Shown piece after piece: positions 16,318 through 25,352 of a stretch of DNA of 64,000 bases. The notes beneath the pieces are model-generated. The model saw only the letters and a program-made list of their open reading frames with translations. It did not search any database and had not been told where the DNA came from. Position 1 is the first letter of the stretch. Every line of letters starts with the position of its first letter. Source of the stretch: Bin55 sp964572845 (GTDB lineage Bacteria; Pseudomonadota; Gammaproteobacteria; Pseudomonadales; Azotimanducaceae). The stretch lies in contig CAZNFX010000012.1 of NCBI GenBank assembly GCA_964572845.1, positions 1 to 64,000 of the forward strand, written 5' to 3'. A program made the translations under genes and the position numbers.

Positions 16318-17139
16318 ATGAGCAGCCAATCGCGCAAAGCACCGGTATCCATCAACACCTTGGCCACACGCAAGCGAAACGGACAAAAGTTTGCATGCCT
16401 CACCGCTTACGATGCCCTATTTGCCGAACTGATCAGTACAAGTGGCATAGAGGTAATGCTGGTGGGCGACTCACTGGGCATGGTGCTTCAAGGCCACGAC
16501 AGTACGTTGCCAGTGACCTTGGATGACATGGTGTATCACATGAACTGTGTGCGACGAGGTAACCAAGGTAGCCTGATTATGGCCGACCTCCCGTTCATGA
16601 GTTACGCATCTGCAACGCAATCCCTTGAGAGCGCGGCTGCCTTGATGCGCTGCGGAGCACATATCGTAAAGCTCGAGGGCGGTGCATGGTTGGCTGAAAG
16701 TACGAGACTGCTCTATGAACGCGGGATTCCAGTGTGTGCACACATGGGACTTACTCCACAGTCGATCAACCGCTTCGGCGGTTTCAGGGTCCAGGGTCGC
16801 AACCCCGAACAAGCGTCGAACATGATTGATGAAGCGTTGATTCTCGAGGATTCGGGTGCGTCAGTGCTGCTGCTTGAGTGTGTTCCCACCGACCTAGGCA
16901 AAACCATAGCAGACAGGTTGGAGATCCCCGTCATCGGAATCGGGGCAGGCCCTCACACCGATGGCCAAATCATGGTATTGCACGACATGTTGGGCGTTAC
17001 GCCATCATCGATCAGGGTGCCGAAGTTCGTCAAGAACTTCCTGCCCGAGAGTGAGAATGGCATTCGCGGAGCATTGGAAGCCTACGCCAACGCCGTGAGA
17101 GACGGCGCATTTCCAAGACCCGAACACTGCTTCACCTAA
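16318..17139 (+). CDS. panB: 3-methyl-2-oxobutanoate hydroxymethyltransferase
   Basis: First enzyme of pantothenate synthesis: transfers a hydroxymethyl group from methylene-tetrahydrofolate to 2-oxoisovalerate. Motifs VMLVGDSLGMVLQGHDSTLPVT, AHIVKLEGG, CAHMGLTPQS and GIGAGPHTDGQIMV are all family hallmarks, including the metal-binding Asp of VGDS and the catalytic Glu. 273 residues, normal length. GAGGA precedes the ATG. panC starts six bases later. Confidence 0.97.
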   Translation: MSSQSRKAPVSINTLATRKRNGQKFACLTAYDALFAELISTSGIEVMLVGDSLGMVLQGHDSTLPVTLDDMVYHMNCVRRGNQGSLIMADLPFMSYASATQSLESAAALMRCGAHIVKLEGGAWLAESTRLLYERGIPVCAHMGLTPQSINRFGGFRVQGRNPEQASNMIDEALILEDSGASVLLLECVPTDLGKTIADRLEIPVIGIGAGPHTDGQIMVLHDMLGVTPSSIRVPKFVKNFLPESENGIRGALEAYANAVRDGAFPRPEHCFT

Positions 17140-17145
17140 GCTAAT

Positions 17146-17991
17146 GTGGACGTAGTCACTACCAAGGAAAAGCTACGCGAAGCCCGTGCGGCATTCGACT
17201 CCACAGCGGTCATAGGCCTTGTTCCCACAATGGGCAACCTCCACGCTGGCCACATGGAACTGATCAAACAGGCCCAATCAAAATGTACAGTGGTGATTGC
17301 CACCATCTTCGTAAACCCCTTGCAATTTGGTCCCAATGAGGATTTCTCGAGCTATCCCAGAGTGCTCGAGAAGGATTCCGATTTACTGAGAGGCCGAGGT
17401 GTGCATTTGCTTTTCGCGCCTTCCGTCGATGAAATGTATCCAAGAGGAGGGACCGTGGATACGAATGTTTCAAACCCTCACTTGACTACCATGCTGTGCG
17501 GAGAACGCAGACCTGGACATTTCGATGGAGTGGCCACCGTGGTCGGCAAGCTCTTCAACTTGACTCAGCCCGACATCGCCTTTTTTGGCGAAAAGGACTG
17601 GCAGCAGTTGACACTCATACGTGGCATGGCCAGCGACCTTGACTTTCCAATCGATGTTGTTGCTGTACCGACCGTGCGCAACACCGATGGATTGGCCTTG
17701 TCCAGTCGGAACAGCTACTTGGACGCAGAGGAGCGGAAGAAAGCGCCGTTGCTCTACTCTACACTTGTGAGCGTCAAGGAGAGGGTTCTCCGTGGAGATA
17801 CGCGCTATAGTCAGTTGGAGGACGATGCCTGCACCACTCTAGAACTCTCTGGATTCGTCCCTGACTACATTTCAGTACGGGAAGGCGCATCATTGCAGAA
17901 GGCTGCTAAGGAGAGCACAGACCGAAGAGTCTTCGGCGCGGCTTTCCTTGGCAAGGCACGCTTGATTGACAATATCGCCATCGATGCATGA
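17146..17991 (+). CDS. panC: Pantothenate synthetase
   Basis: ATP-dependent condensation of pantoate with beta-alanine. Nucleotidyltransferase-fold motifs: VPTMGNLHAGHMELI (HxGH), IFVNPLQFGPNEDF, FFGEKDWQQL and a KMSKS-like LSSRNSYL. 281 residues, normal. Start is GTG at 17146. Its stop overlaps the pgi ATG by four bases. Pseudomonas has panD between panC and pgi; it is absent here, so aspartate decarboxylase must be elsewhere or beta-alanine comes from another source. Confidence 0.97.
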   Translation: MDVVTTKEKLREARAAFDSTAVIGLVPTMGNLHAGHMELIKQAQSKCTVVIATIFVNPLQFGPNEDFSSYPRVLEKDSDLLRGRGVHLLFAPSVDEMYPRGGTVDTNVSNPHLTTMLCGERRPGHFDGVATVVGKLFNLTQPDIAFFGEKDWQQLTLIRGMASDLDFPIDVVAVPTVRNTDGLALSSRNSYLDAEERKKAPLLYSTLVSVKERVLRGDTRYSQLEDDACTTLELSGFVPDYISVREGASLQKAAKESTDRRVFGAAFLGKARLIDNIAIDA

Positions 17992-19577
17992 ACCGCGTGG
18001 GTAGCGCAATTCGATCGGAGAAACGTAAAGACGCTTGGGAGTCGATTGCACGGGAGGCACGCCGTGTCGTTGAAGTCCCCGGCTCGCACTTGACTCAAGA
18101 CCCCGCTCGATTCAGCAGTAATCACCAAAGAGTTCAAGGGCTACTGGTCGACTGGTCGAGACAGCACATAGACGAACGCGCGATTAGATCTCTTGATCGA
18201 CTGGCCACCCACAGCGACGTCCCTGAATTTTTGGATCGGCTCGCTCGAGGCGATGCTCTGAACGTCTCCGAAGATCGAGGTGTCATGCATATGGCGCTTC
18301 GCCACCCCAGTGCAACTTGTGATTCGAATATTGCTGATCAGATTCGCAGCGAACTCCAAAGCATGCTGGAATTTGCCACCGATGTGCGCCACGGGAGACA
18401 TACAGGTTACGACGGTAGAGGCTTTACGGACGTCCTGCACATAGGCATAGGTGGTTCCCATCTTGGTCCAGCGTTCGTATGCGATGCGCTAGCGAGCGAT
18501 TGCTCTCTCCTGATTCACTTCTGTACAAATGCCGACCGTCGCGAGGTCCGAAGAACCTTGGCAGAACTTTCGCCAAGCCGCACGCTGGTGATAGTAGCGT
18601 CAAAGTCCTACACAACCCACGAGACACTGGCAAATGCCTCCTTTGTGCGAAGCTGGTTTGCAGAACGGGTGAATTCCACTGCGGACATCTCGCGGCACTT
18701 TGTACACATCACTAGCAACGACGACGCCGTGGTCGGCAATGAGCGTGTGTTTCGCGTTCCAGACACCGTTGGAGGACGATTTTCGCTATGGTCGGCAATG
18801 GGATTGCCCATAGCGTTGGCCATTGGTCGAGAGGGCTTTGAGGAGTTGCTGCAGGGCGCACATGCTATGGATCGGCACGTGTTGCATACCCCTGTCGGCT
18901 CCAATGTAGGCGTGCGACTGGCCCAGCTTGCACTTTGGAATGTAAATTTCCTTGGCGCAACGTCGCACTTGGTGCTTCCCTATGACTCAAGGTTGAGGCT
19001 ACTTCCGGCATTCTGTCAACAGCTGGAGATGGAAAGCAATGGAAAGAGCGTGGACGTAGATGGCAATCCTGTCTCCACCCATACAAGTCCAGTCATCTGG
19101 GGCGGGCAGGAAACCGACGGACAGCATGCCTGGCACCAATTTCTACATCAAGGCACCCAACGCTTCAGCGCGGACATACTAACGACACTTGACACTCCAC
19201 CATTTCCTGAAGACCAAGCGATTCACCAGTGGATTCTTGCCAACGCGATTGCTCAGAGCTCCGTAATGTTGAATGGAAGACCTGACACTGATAGCGGACC
19301 TCACCGGAACATTGCAGGGAATCGTGGCTCTACGGTGATTATTCTCGATCGTCTTGACGCAAGGACCTTGGGTGCCCTGATCGCTCTCTACGAGCACAAA
19401 GTCGCATGTGCCGGGTGCATGTTGGGAATCAATTCGTTTGACCAGTGGGGTGTCGAGGAAGGCAAGTTGATGGCTAATGCCTTGGATCACGCACTCAACG
19501 GAAAAAACCTCGATTCAGCTGACCATGCGACAGCAGAACTGCTTCGTACAATACGAGCGCGGACCAAGAACACTTAA
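17988..19577 (+). CDS. pgi: Glucose-6-phosphate isomerase
   Basis: Interconverts glucose-6-phosphate and fructose-6-phosphate. Signatures: IGIGGSHLGP, VASKSYTTHETLANA, the block with LPYDSRLRLLPAFCQQLEMESNGK, and GGQETDGQHAWHQFLHQG with the catalytic residues, then NSFDQWGVEEGK. 529 residues, slightly shorter than E. coli (549). Starts with an ATGA overlap on panC. acs follows 19 bases downstream, so pan-pgi-acs may be one transcript. Confidence 0.96.
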   Translation: MNRVGSAIRSEKRKDAWESIAREARRVVEVPGSHLTQDPARFSSNHQRVQGLLVDWSRQHIDERAIRSLDRLATHSDVPEFLDRLARGDALNVSEDRGVMHMALRHPSATCDSNIADQIRSELQSMLEFATDVRHGRHTGYDGRGFTDVLHIGIGGSHLGPAFVCDALASDCSLLIHFCTNADRREVRRTLAELSPSRTLVIVASKSYTTHETLANASFVRSWFAERVNSTADISRHFVHITSNDDAVVGNERVFRVPDTVGGRFSLWSAMGLPIALAIGREGFEELLQGAHAMDRHVLHTPVGSNVGVRLAQLALWNVNFLGATSHLVLPYDSRLRLLPAFCQQLEMESNGKSVDVDGNPVSTHTSPVIWGGQETDGQHAWHQFLHQGTQRFSADILTTLDTPPFPEDQAIHQWILANAIAQSSVMLNGRPDTDSGPHRNIAGNRGSTVIILDRLDARTLGALIALYEHKVACAGCMLGINSFDQWGVEEGKLMANALDHALNGKNLDSADHATAELLRTIRARTKNT

Positions 19578-19596
19578 CAAACCGGAGTGTGCGTCG

Positions 19597-21531
19597 ATGT
19601 CCAAGATCTACCCCGTTCCAAGTGAATTCGAAAAAAACTCCCACATTGATGACAATCGCTACGAGGAGCTCTATCGTCAATCGATTGAGAATCCGGACGA
19701 ATTCTGGGCAGCTCAGGCGCGGTCTAATCTGGATTGGTTTAGGCCGTTCAAACAGGTGTGCGAAGCATCGTTTGAAGACGGTCGATTCGATTGGTTCAAG
19801 GAGGGAACGCTCAATGCCTCGTACGTTTGCATAGATCGTCACCTCCAATCGAACGGTTCGCGAACGGCCATTATCTGGGAGGGCGACGACAGCTCCCAAA
19901 GCCAAGCAATCACCTACAACGAACTGCACGATCACGTTTGCAAGCTGGCAAACGCCCTTCGCGAGCGCAATGTCGGTCGCGGCGACCGCGTGTGCATCTA
20001 CCTACCCATGATTCCCGCAGCGGCCTATGCAATGTTGGCTTGCGCCAGGATAGGAGCAATTCATAGCGTTGTGTTCGGCGGCTTCTCCGCCAACTCGCTG
20101 CGAGATCGCATCTTGGATTCGGACTGCCGTGCGGTCATCACTGCTGACGAAGGCATTCGCGGAGGGAGAACGGTAAGTCTCAAGGCCAATGCCAATCAAG
20201 CCCTTTCGGATTGTCCCAACGTACACACCGTCATCACCGTTCAACGAACAGGTTCGGACGTTGAAATGCACACTCCGCGCGATGTCTGGTACCACGACCT
20301 AGTTGACCGACAAGCAACCGTTTGCGAACCCGAACACATGGACTCGGAAGACCCGCTGTTCATCCTTTACACCTCCGGCAGCACAGGCAAACCCAAGGGC
20401 GTGCAGCATGGAACAGCCGGCTACATGCTGCACGCCATGCTGACGCACAAGTACATCTTCGACTATCACGAAGACGACGTATATTGGTGTACGGCCGACG
20501 TGGGTTGGATAACAGGGCACTCGTACATCGTGTACGGCCCGCTAGCCAACTGTGCTACGACCTTGATGTTCGAAGGTGTTCCAACCTTTCCCGATTCTTC
20601 GCGTTTCTGGCAGGTCGTGGACAAATACGCTGTAAGCATCTTCTACACCGCCCCCACCGCAATACGACAACTGATGGCCGATGGTGACGGCTATGTAACT
20701 TGTACCTCGCGAAAATCGCTGAGACTGCTGGGTACGGTTGGCGAACCTATCAACCCAGAGGTCTGGGAGTGGTATCACGGCATTGTGGGCGACCGCAGAT
20801 GTCCCGTAGTCGACACATGGTGGCAAACGGAAACGGGAGGCATCATGATTTCTCCGTTGCCCGGCGCCACGAAGTTGAAGCCAGGTTCGGTTACCCGCCC
20901 ATTTTTTGGCGTGCAGCCCGCGCTAGTCGATGAACATGGAGAGATCATTGAAGAAGTGGAAGCCACAGGGAATCTCGTCATGCTTCAAGCATGGCCCGGT
21001 CAAATAAGGACCGTCTACGGGGACCACCAGAGGGTGATCGACACCTACTACTCTCAGTATCCTGGCAAGTACTTCACTGGCGATGGTGCCCGGCGGGACG
21101 CAGATGGCTACTATTGGATCACCGGAAGAGTTGACGATGTCATCAACGTCTCAGGCCACCGGTTGGGAACAGCAGAAATTGAAAGTGCACTAGTACTGCA
21201 CGAAAACATCGCTGAAGCCGCGGTCGTGAGTTCACCTCACGACATCAAAGGTGAGTCGATCTACGCCTTTGTTACCCCCATGACCGGCTTCGAACCCAGT
21301 GAGGAACTACGACAGGAGCTGGTGCAGCTCGTGCGCCGGGAAATTGGACCTATAGCCCGACCCGACGTAATTCAATGGGCTCCGGGATTGCCCAAGACGC
21401 GATCGGGCAAGATCATGCGTCGAATCCTGAGAAAGATCGCTGCCGACGAAGTGAATGACTTGGGAGATACCTCAACATTGGCTGACCCTTCTGTAGTGGA
21501 TGACCTGGTAAGAAACCGGGTAGCTCAATAA
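19597..21531 (+). CDS. acs: Acetyl-CoA synthetase
   Basis: Activates acetate to acetyl-CoA through acetyl-AMP. Adenylate-forming motifs: YTSGSTGKPKGV (P-loop), WWQTETGG, YFTGDGARRDADGYYWITGR, and the C-terminal TRSGKIMRR with the lysine that is acetylated in homologues. About 644 residues from ATG 19597, preceded by a CGGAG element. A longer in-frame reading inside pgi is not credible. Located after pgi as in Pseudomonas (acsB). Confidence 0.97.
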   Translation: MSKIYPVPSEFEKNSHIDDNRYEELYRQSIENPDEFWAAQARSNLDWFRPFKQVCEASFEDGRFDWFKEGTLNASYVCIDRHLQSNGSRTAIIWEGDDSSQSQAITYNELHDHVCKLANALRERNVGRGDRVCIYLPMIPAAAYAMLACARIGAIHSVVFGGFSANSLRDRILDSDCRAVITADEGIRGGRTVSLKANANQALSDCPNVHTVITVQRTGSDVEMHTPRDVWYHDLVDRQATVCEPEHMDSEDPLFILYTSGSTGKPKGVQHGTAGYMLHAMLTHKYIFDYHEDDVYWCTADVGWITGHSYIVYGPLANCATTLMFEGVPTFPDSSRFWQVVDKYAVSIFYTAPTAIRQLMADGDGYVTCTSRKSLRLLGTVGEPINPEVWEWYHGIVGDRRCPVVDTWWQTETGGIMISPLPGATKLKPGSVTRPFFGVQPALVDEHGEIIEEVEATGNLVMLQAWPGQIRTVYGDHQRVIDTYYSQYPGKYFTGDGARRDADGYYWITGRVDDVINVSGHRLGTAEIESALVLHENIAEAAVVSSPHDIKGESIYAFVTPMTGFEPSEELRQELVQLVRREIGPIARPDVIQWAPGLPKTRSGKIMRRILRKIAADEVNDLGDTSTLADPSVVDDLVRNRVAQ

Positions 21532-21588
21532 CGGATCCGCGCTATCGGCTCGACGGAGTTCCTTCCGCTCTAGACGCTATCGCTCTTC

Positions 21589-23682
21589 CTATGCTGCGCT
21601 TCCGTCGACATCCTTCATGGAGAGCGACACACGGCCCCGATTGTCGATCTCAAGCACGACTACATCAACCTCCTGACCTTCCTTGAGGTAGTCCGATACG
21701 CGTTCCACGCGCCCCTGCGCAATCTTGGAAATGTGCACCAAACCATCCTTGCCAGGAAGAATGTTCACAAACGCGCCAAAGTCCATGATTGTCTTGACTT
21801 CACCTCGATAGATTTTCCCGACCTCAGGTTCCTCAGTCAGGTTGTTGATCATTTTTCGTGCAATCTCTGCAGCATGAGTCGTCTCGGCATAGACTTTGAT
21901 CACGCCTTCGTCGTCGATTTCGATCTCAGCGCCGGACTCGTCCTGGATGGACCGAATGGTTGCGCCACCTTTGCCTATCACTTCTCGCACCTTGTTTGGG
22001 TGCACCTTGATCGTCTCAATGGTCGGTGCAAATTCCGAAACTTCTTCGCGCGGCTTGGAAATGACAGAATTCATAGCGTCAAGAATGTGGAGCCTGGCCG
22101 AATGCGCCTGTGCAAGCGCTGTTTCCATGATCTCCTCATTGATTCCTTCAATCTTGATGTCCATTTGGAGTGCGGTAACGCCCTTCGCCGTTCCGGCCAC
22201 TTTGAAGTCCATGTCTCCGAGGTGGTCTTCGTCACCCAATATATCGGTGAGTACCGTGAACCTCTCGTCCGATTTCACAAGGCCCATTGCCACGCCCGCA
22301 ACTGCCGAAGCGATGGGAATGCCTCCGTCCATTAACGCCAGGGAAGCTCCGCAGACACTTGCCATGGAGCTAGATCCATTGCTTTCTGTGATCTCCGACA
22401 CCACACGAATCGTGTAGGGAAAGTCCTCTTGACTGGGAAGTACTGCTTCGATAGCACGTCGAGCCAATCGACCGTGACCCACTTCGCGCCGAGCCGGTCC
22501 CCGCAATCGTCCAGCCTCGCCCACGCTATAGGGCGGAAAGTTGTAGTGGAGTAGAAAGTAGTCCCGCGTATTGCCGCTCAACGCATCAATCAAGGCGGCA
22601 TCTCGCGACATGCCCAGCGTGGCCGTGACAATCGCCTGAGTCTCACCCCGTTGGAATAGAGCGGAACCATGTGTCCTGCGCAGCACTCCCACCTCAACTT
22701 CGAGGTCCCGAACTTCGTCAGAACGTCGACCGTCTATGCGTGGCTCGCCATTTAGTATTCGTTCACGGACGATGCGCTTCTCCAGTGACGAGAAGTATTT
22801 CAGAACCTCTTCCTCACGGGTTTCCTCGTCATCGGGTTGCACCAACTGCTCCACAGCTTTGTCCCGTAAGGTACGAACTTCCGCAAGCCGCTCCGCTTTG
22901 CTTGTAACTCGATAGGCTGCACCCAATTCCGCACCTACCGAACGCTCTATTCCCTCAGCAAGCTCGTTGTTCTGAGGCGGCGGTGAATAGGTCCATTTCT
23001 CTTTGCCCGCAACTTCCGCTAGCTGGTTGATTGCTTGAATTTGAACCTGCATCTCCTGATGTGCAAACAGGACTGCTCCCAGCATCTGGTCCTCGGATAG
23101 CTCCTTCGCTTCGCTCTCTACCATAAGGACAGCGTTTTCCGTACCGGCGACGACCATGTTCAGCATGGAGTCCTCCAATGCCGGAATCTTGGGATTGAGC
23201 AAGTAGGTGTTGTTCGAGAATCCCACACGGTTGGCTCCAATGGGACCAGCGAACGGAACGCCAGATATGGCCAATGCAGCCGAAGTACCGATCATTGAAA
23301 CAATATCTGGGTCGACGTCGCGATCCACCGACATTACCGTCGCAATGACATGCACCTCATTGCGGAATCCATCGGGAAACAATGGACGTATGGGACGATC
23401 AATGAGCCGGCATGTCAGTGTTTCCTTTTCGCTGGGTCTCCCTTCCCGGCGAAAGAAGCCGCCAGGTATGCGACCAGCGGCATACATGCGTTCCTGATAG
23501 TCGACCGTCAAAGGGAAGAATCCCTGATTCGGCATGGCTTCCGGCGCAGCTACTACGGTGCACAGCACAGACGTGTCGTCCATGTGTGCCATGACCGCTC
23601 CACCCGCCTGTCTTGCAATTCTGCCGGTTTCTAGTCTTACTCGATGATCGCCCAAAGCGAACTCGACCTTTCTTGGTTTCAA
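21589..23682 (-). CDS. pnp: Polynucleotide phosphorylase
   Basis: Phosphorolytic 3'-5' exoribonuclease of the degradosome. Two RNase PH domains, then a KH domain (around PNKVREVIGKGGATIRSIQ) and a C-terminal S1 domain (GKIYRGEVKTIMDFGAFVNILPGKDGLVH). 697 residues, normal length. It is the last gene of the long minus-strand block and converges on acs with a 57-base gap. Only 21 bases separate it from rpsO, so the long leader hairpin cut by RNase III in E. coli is not present. Confidence 0.98.
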   Translation of the reverse strand: MKPRKVEFALGDHRVRLETGRIARQAGGAVMAHMDDTSVLCTVVAAPEAMPNQGFFPLTVDYQERMYAAGRIPGGFFRREGRPSEKETLTCRLIDRPIRPLFPDGFRNEVHVIATVMSVDRDVDPDIVSMIGTSAALAISGVPFAGPIGANRVGFSNNTYLLNPKIPALEDSMLNMVVAGTENAVLMVESEAKELSEDQMLGAVLFAHQEMQVQIQAINQLAEVAGKEKWTYSPPPQNNELAEGIERSVGAELGAAYRVTSKAERLAEVRTLRDKAVEQLVQPDDEETREEEVLKYFSSLEKRIVRERILNGEPRIDGRRSDEVRDLEVEVGVLRRTHGSALFQRGETQAIVTATLGMSRDAALIDALSGNTRDYFLLHYNFPPYSVGEAGRLRGPARREVGHGRLARRAIEAVLPSQEDFPYTIRVVSEITESNGSSSMASVCGASLALMDGGIPIASAVAGVAMGLVKSDERFTVLTDILGDEDHLGDMDFKVAGTAKGVTALQMDIKIEGINEEIMETALAQAHSARLHILDAMNSVISKPREEVSEFAPTIETIKVHPNKVREVIGKGGATIRSIQDESGAEIEIDDEGVIKVYAETTHAAEIARKMINNLTEEPEVGKIYRGEVKTIMDFGAFVNILPGKDGLVHISKIAQGRVERVSDYLKEGQEVDVVVLEIDNRGRVSLSMKDVDGSAA

Positions 23683-23703
23683 ATTCTATTCCCCTTCACG
23701 CTG

Positions 23704-23973
23704 TTAGCGTCTAATGTCTAGTCGCGAAATGAGGAACGTATAGCGATCTACATCTTTCGACTTCAAATAGTCCAGAAGCTTGCGGCGGCGTGCGACCATA
23801 ATCTGCAAACCGCGACGGGAGTGATTGTCTCCCTTGTGGACCCTTAAATGTTCTTGTACTGAATTGATGTTCTTCGTCAGCAGCGCTACTTGCACCTCGG
23901 GGGAACCCGTGTCGTCCTCGCCACGCCCAAACTCTTTCAACACTTCATACTTCGATTCGGCAGTCAATGCCAT
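23704..23973 (-). CDS. rpsO: 30S ribosomal protein S15
   Basis: Primary 16S rRNA-binding protein of the small subunit. Motifs FGRGEDDTGSPEVQVALLT, HLRVHKGDNHSRRGLQ and RRRKLLDYLK are diagnostic. 89 residues. A strong AGGAGG stands before the ATG. Placed between truB and pnp as in most gammaproteobacteria. Confidence 0.98.
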   Translation of the reverse strand: MALTAESKYEVLKEFGRGEDDTGSPEVQVALLTKNINSVQEHLRVHKGDNHSRRGLQIMVARRRKLLDYLKSKDVDRYTFLISRLDIRR

Positions 23974-24019
23974 ACCCTAGCCTCCTGGGTGTCGTTATTC
24001 TCTTAATTTGATTGCACTC

Positions 24020-24943
24020 TTACTTCGCGATGATCCGCCGCGGCGCAACGCGCCCATCGACAAGAATCTCGCCTACGCCGAGAAACTGCTCTTGTTCCGA
24101 TTCCTTCGCAGATTCGCAAAGTCGCACCCAGCCTCTTTCGGGTGCTTGAGCCACACGAATTGGTTGACCATGCTTTATGTCGAAAGCCGTTGGACCGGAA
24201 ACATAAACTGCAGGCCATTCGCCCACCGCACTGGAGATTGGCAAAAGCAGCTCTTCGACGCGACGATCTGCGCTTGCTTCCTCAACCTGCTCCATGGTCA
24301 CCAGGCAACTCTCGTCAAAGGGTCCCACGGCTGTGCGCCGTAAGGCTGTCACATGAGCACCACAACCCAACGCTTCTCCAATGTCCGCCACCAGGGTGCG
24401 AACATAAGTCCCTTTGCTGCAATGGATCTCCAACCCGAACTCTGGATGTCGAAACCAACACAACTCGTTCAAGTGAATCTCTACAGGTCTCGGGTCACGC
24501 GGCAACTCCACGCCCTGACGTGCAAGTTTGTACAGCGGCTGTCCGTTCACCTTTATGGCAGAGAACATAGAGGGAACTTGCTCGATGCTTCCTCGAAACC
24601 TCTGTAGAACACCTTCCAAATCAGACTCGGCAACATGATCCGCATTTCGCTCCGCGCAGACCTCACCTTCTGAATCGCCGCTGTCGGTGGATACCCCTAG
24701 CTTCGAGGTGACAAGGTACTTCTTGTCAGCGTTGAGCAGGAACTGAGAAAATTTTGTCGCATTGCCGAGACACAGAGGGAGCATTCCTGTAGCGAGCGGA
24801 TCTAGACTGCCCGTGTGCCCAACCTTTCTAGCTCCAATCAGCCGTTTGACCGTCTGCAAAGCTTCATTGGAAGTCATGCCCGCGGGCTTGTCCAACACTA
24901 GCATGCCGTGGACATCGCGCCCTCGCGTCCTTCGCCTACTCAC
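24020..24943 (-). CDS. truB: tRNA pseudouridine(55) synthase
   Basis: Makes pseudouridine 55 in the T-loop of tRNAs. Motifs: LVLDKPAGMTSNEALQ, KVGHTGSLDPLATGMLPLCLG with the catalytic Asp, KKYLVTSKLG, and CSKGTYVRTLVADIG. About 307 residues from GTG 24943, which aligns with homologues. An ATG four codons further upstream (24955) would lengthen the overlap with rbfA. Overlap with rbfA indicates coupling. Confidence 0.96.
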   Translation of the reverse strand: MSRRRTRGRDVHGMLVLDKPAGMTSNEALQTVKRLIGARKVGHTGSLDPLATGMLPLCLGNATKFSQFLLNADKKYLVTSKLGVSTDSGDSEGEVCAERNADHVAESDLEGVLQRFRGSIEQVPSMFSAIKVNGQPLYKLARQGVELPRDPRPVEIHLNELCWFRHPEFGLEIHCSKGTYVRTLVADIGEALGCGAHVTALRRTAVGPFDESCLVTMEQVEEASADRRVEELLLPISSAVGEWPAVYVSGPTAFDIKHGQPIRVAQAPERGWVRLCESAKESEQEQFLGVGEILVDGRVAPRRIIAK

Positions 24944-25352
24944 TAGCAGCACCATCTACGGTGGCTTCGCGCTCCATAGCTCTATCAATCAACGCATCCA
25001 ATCGCTGGCCGACCTCTTCAGTGTCGTCGTAGTGGAATCGCAGCTGCGGAGTCGAGCGCATTGCAAGACGTTGCGCTAATTCCGTTCGCAAGAATCCAGC
25101 CGCCATCTCAAACACCGCAACGATCGTCGCTCTACCGTCAAGATTGGGAGAACTCAAGGACTGCAAATAGACGTCAGCGAATGCCATGTCCCGTGTGACT
25201 CGAACTTCTGTAAGAGAAATGTCGGTGGTCTCTACGCGTGGATCGCGCATCTTCGAACGAATGACATCGGTCAGTTCCTCGCGAATCTGCTCTGCAACGC
25301 GAAGCTCTCGACCGAACGAACGGGACCGGTGTAGAACTCTTACTCGACGCAT
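24936..25352 (-). CDS. rbfA: Ribosome-binding factor A
   Basis: KH-fold factor for 30S maturation and 16S 5' end processing. N-terminal RVAEQIREELTDVIRSKMRDPRV and the MAFADVYLQ block fit RbfA; the acidic/variable C-terminus is longer than minimal. 138 residues. Its ATG overlaps the infB stop (TAATG), so translation is probably coupled to IF-2. Confidence 0.95.
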   Translation of the reverse strand: MRRVRVLHRSRSFGRELRVAEQIREELTDVIRSKMRDPRVETTDISLTEVRVTRDMAFADVYLQSLSSPNLDGRATIVAVFEMAAGFLRTELAQRLAMRSTPQLRFHYDDTEEVGQRLDALIDRAMEREATVDGAASE

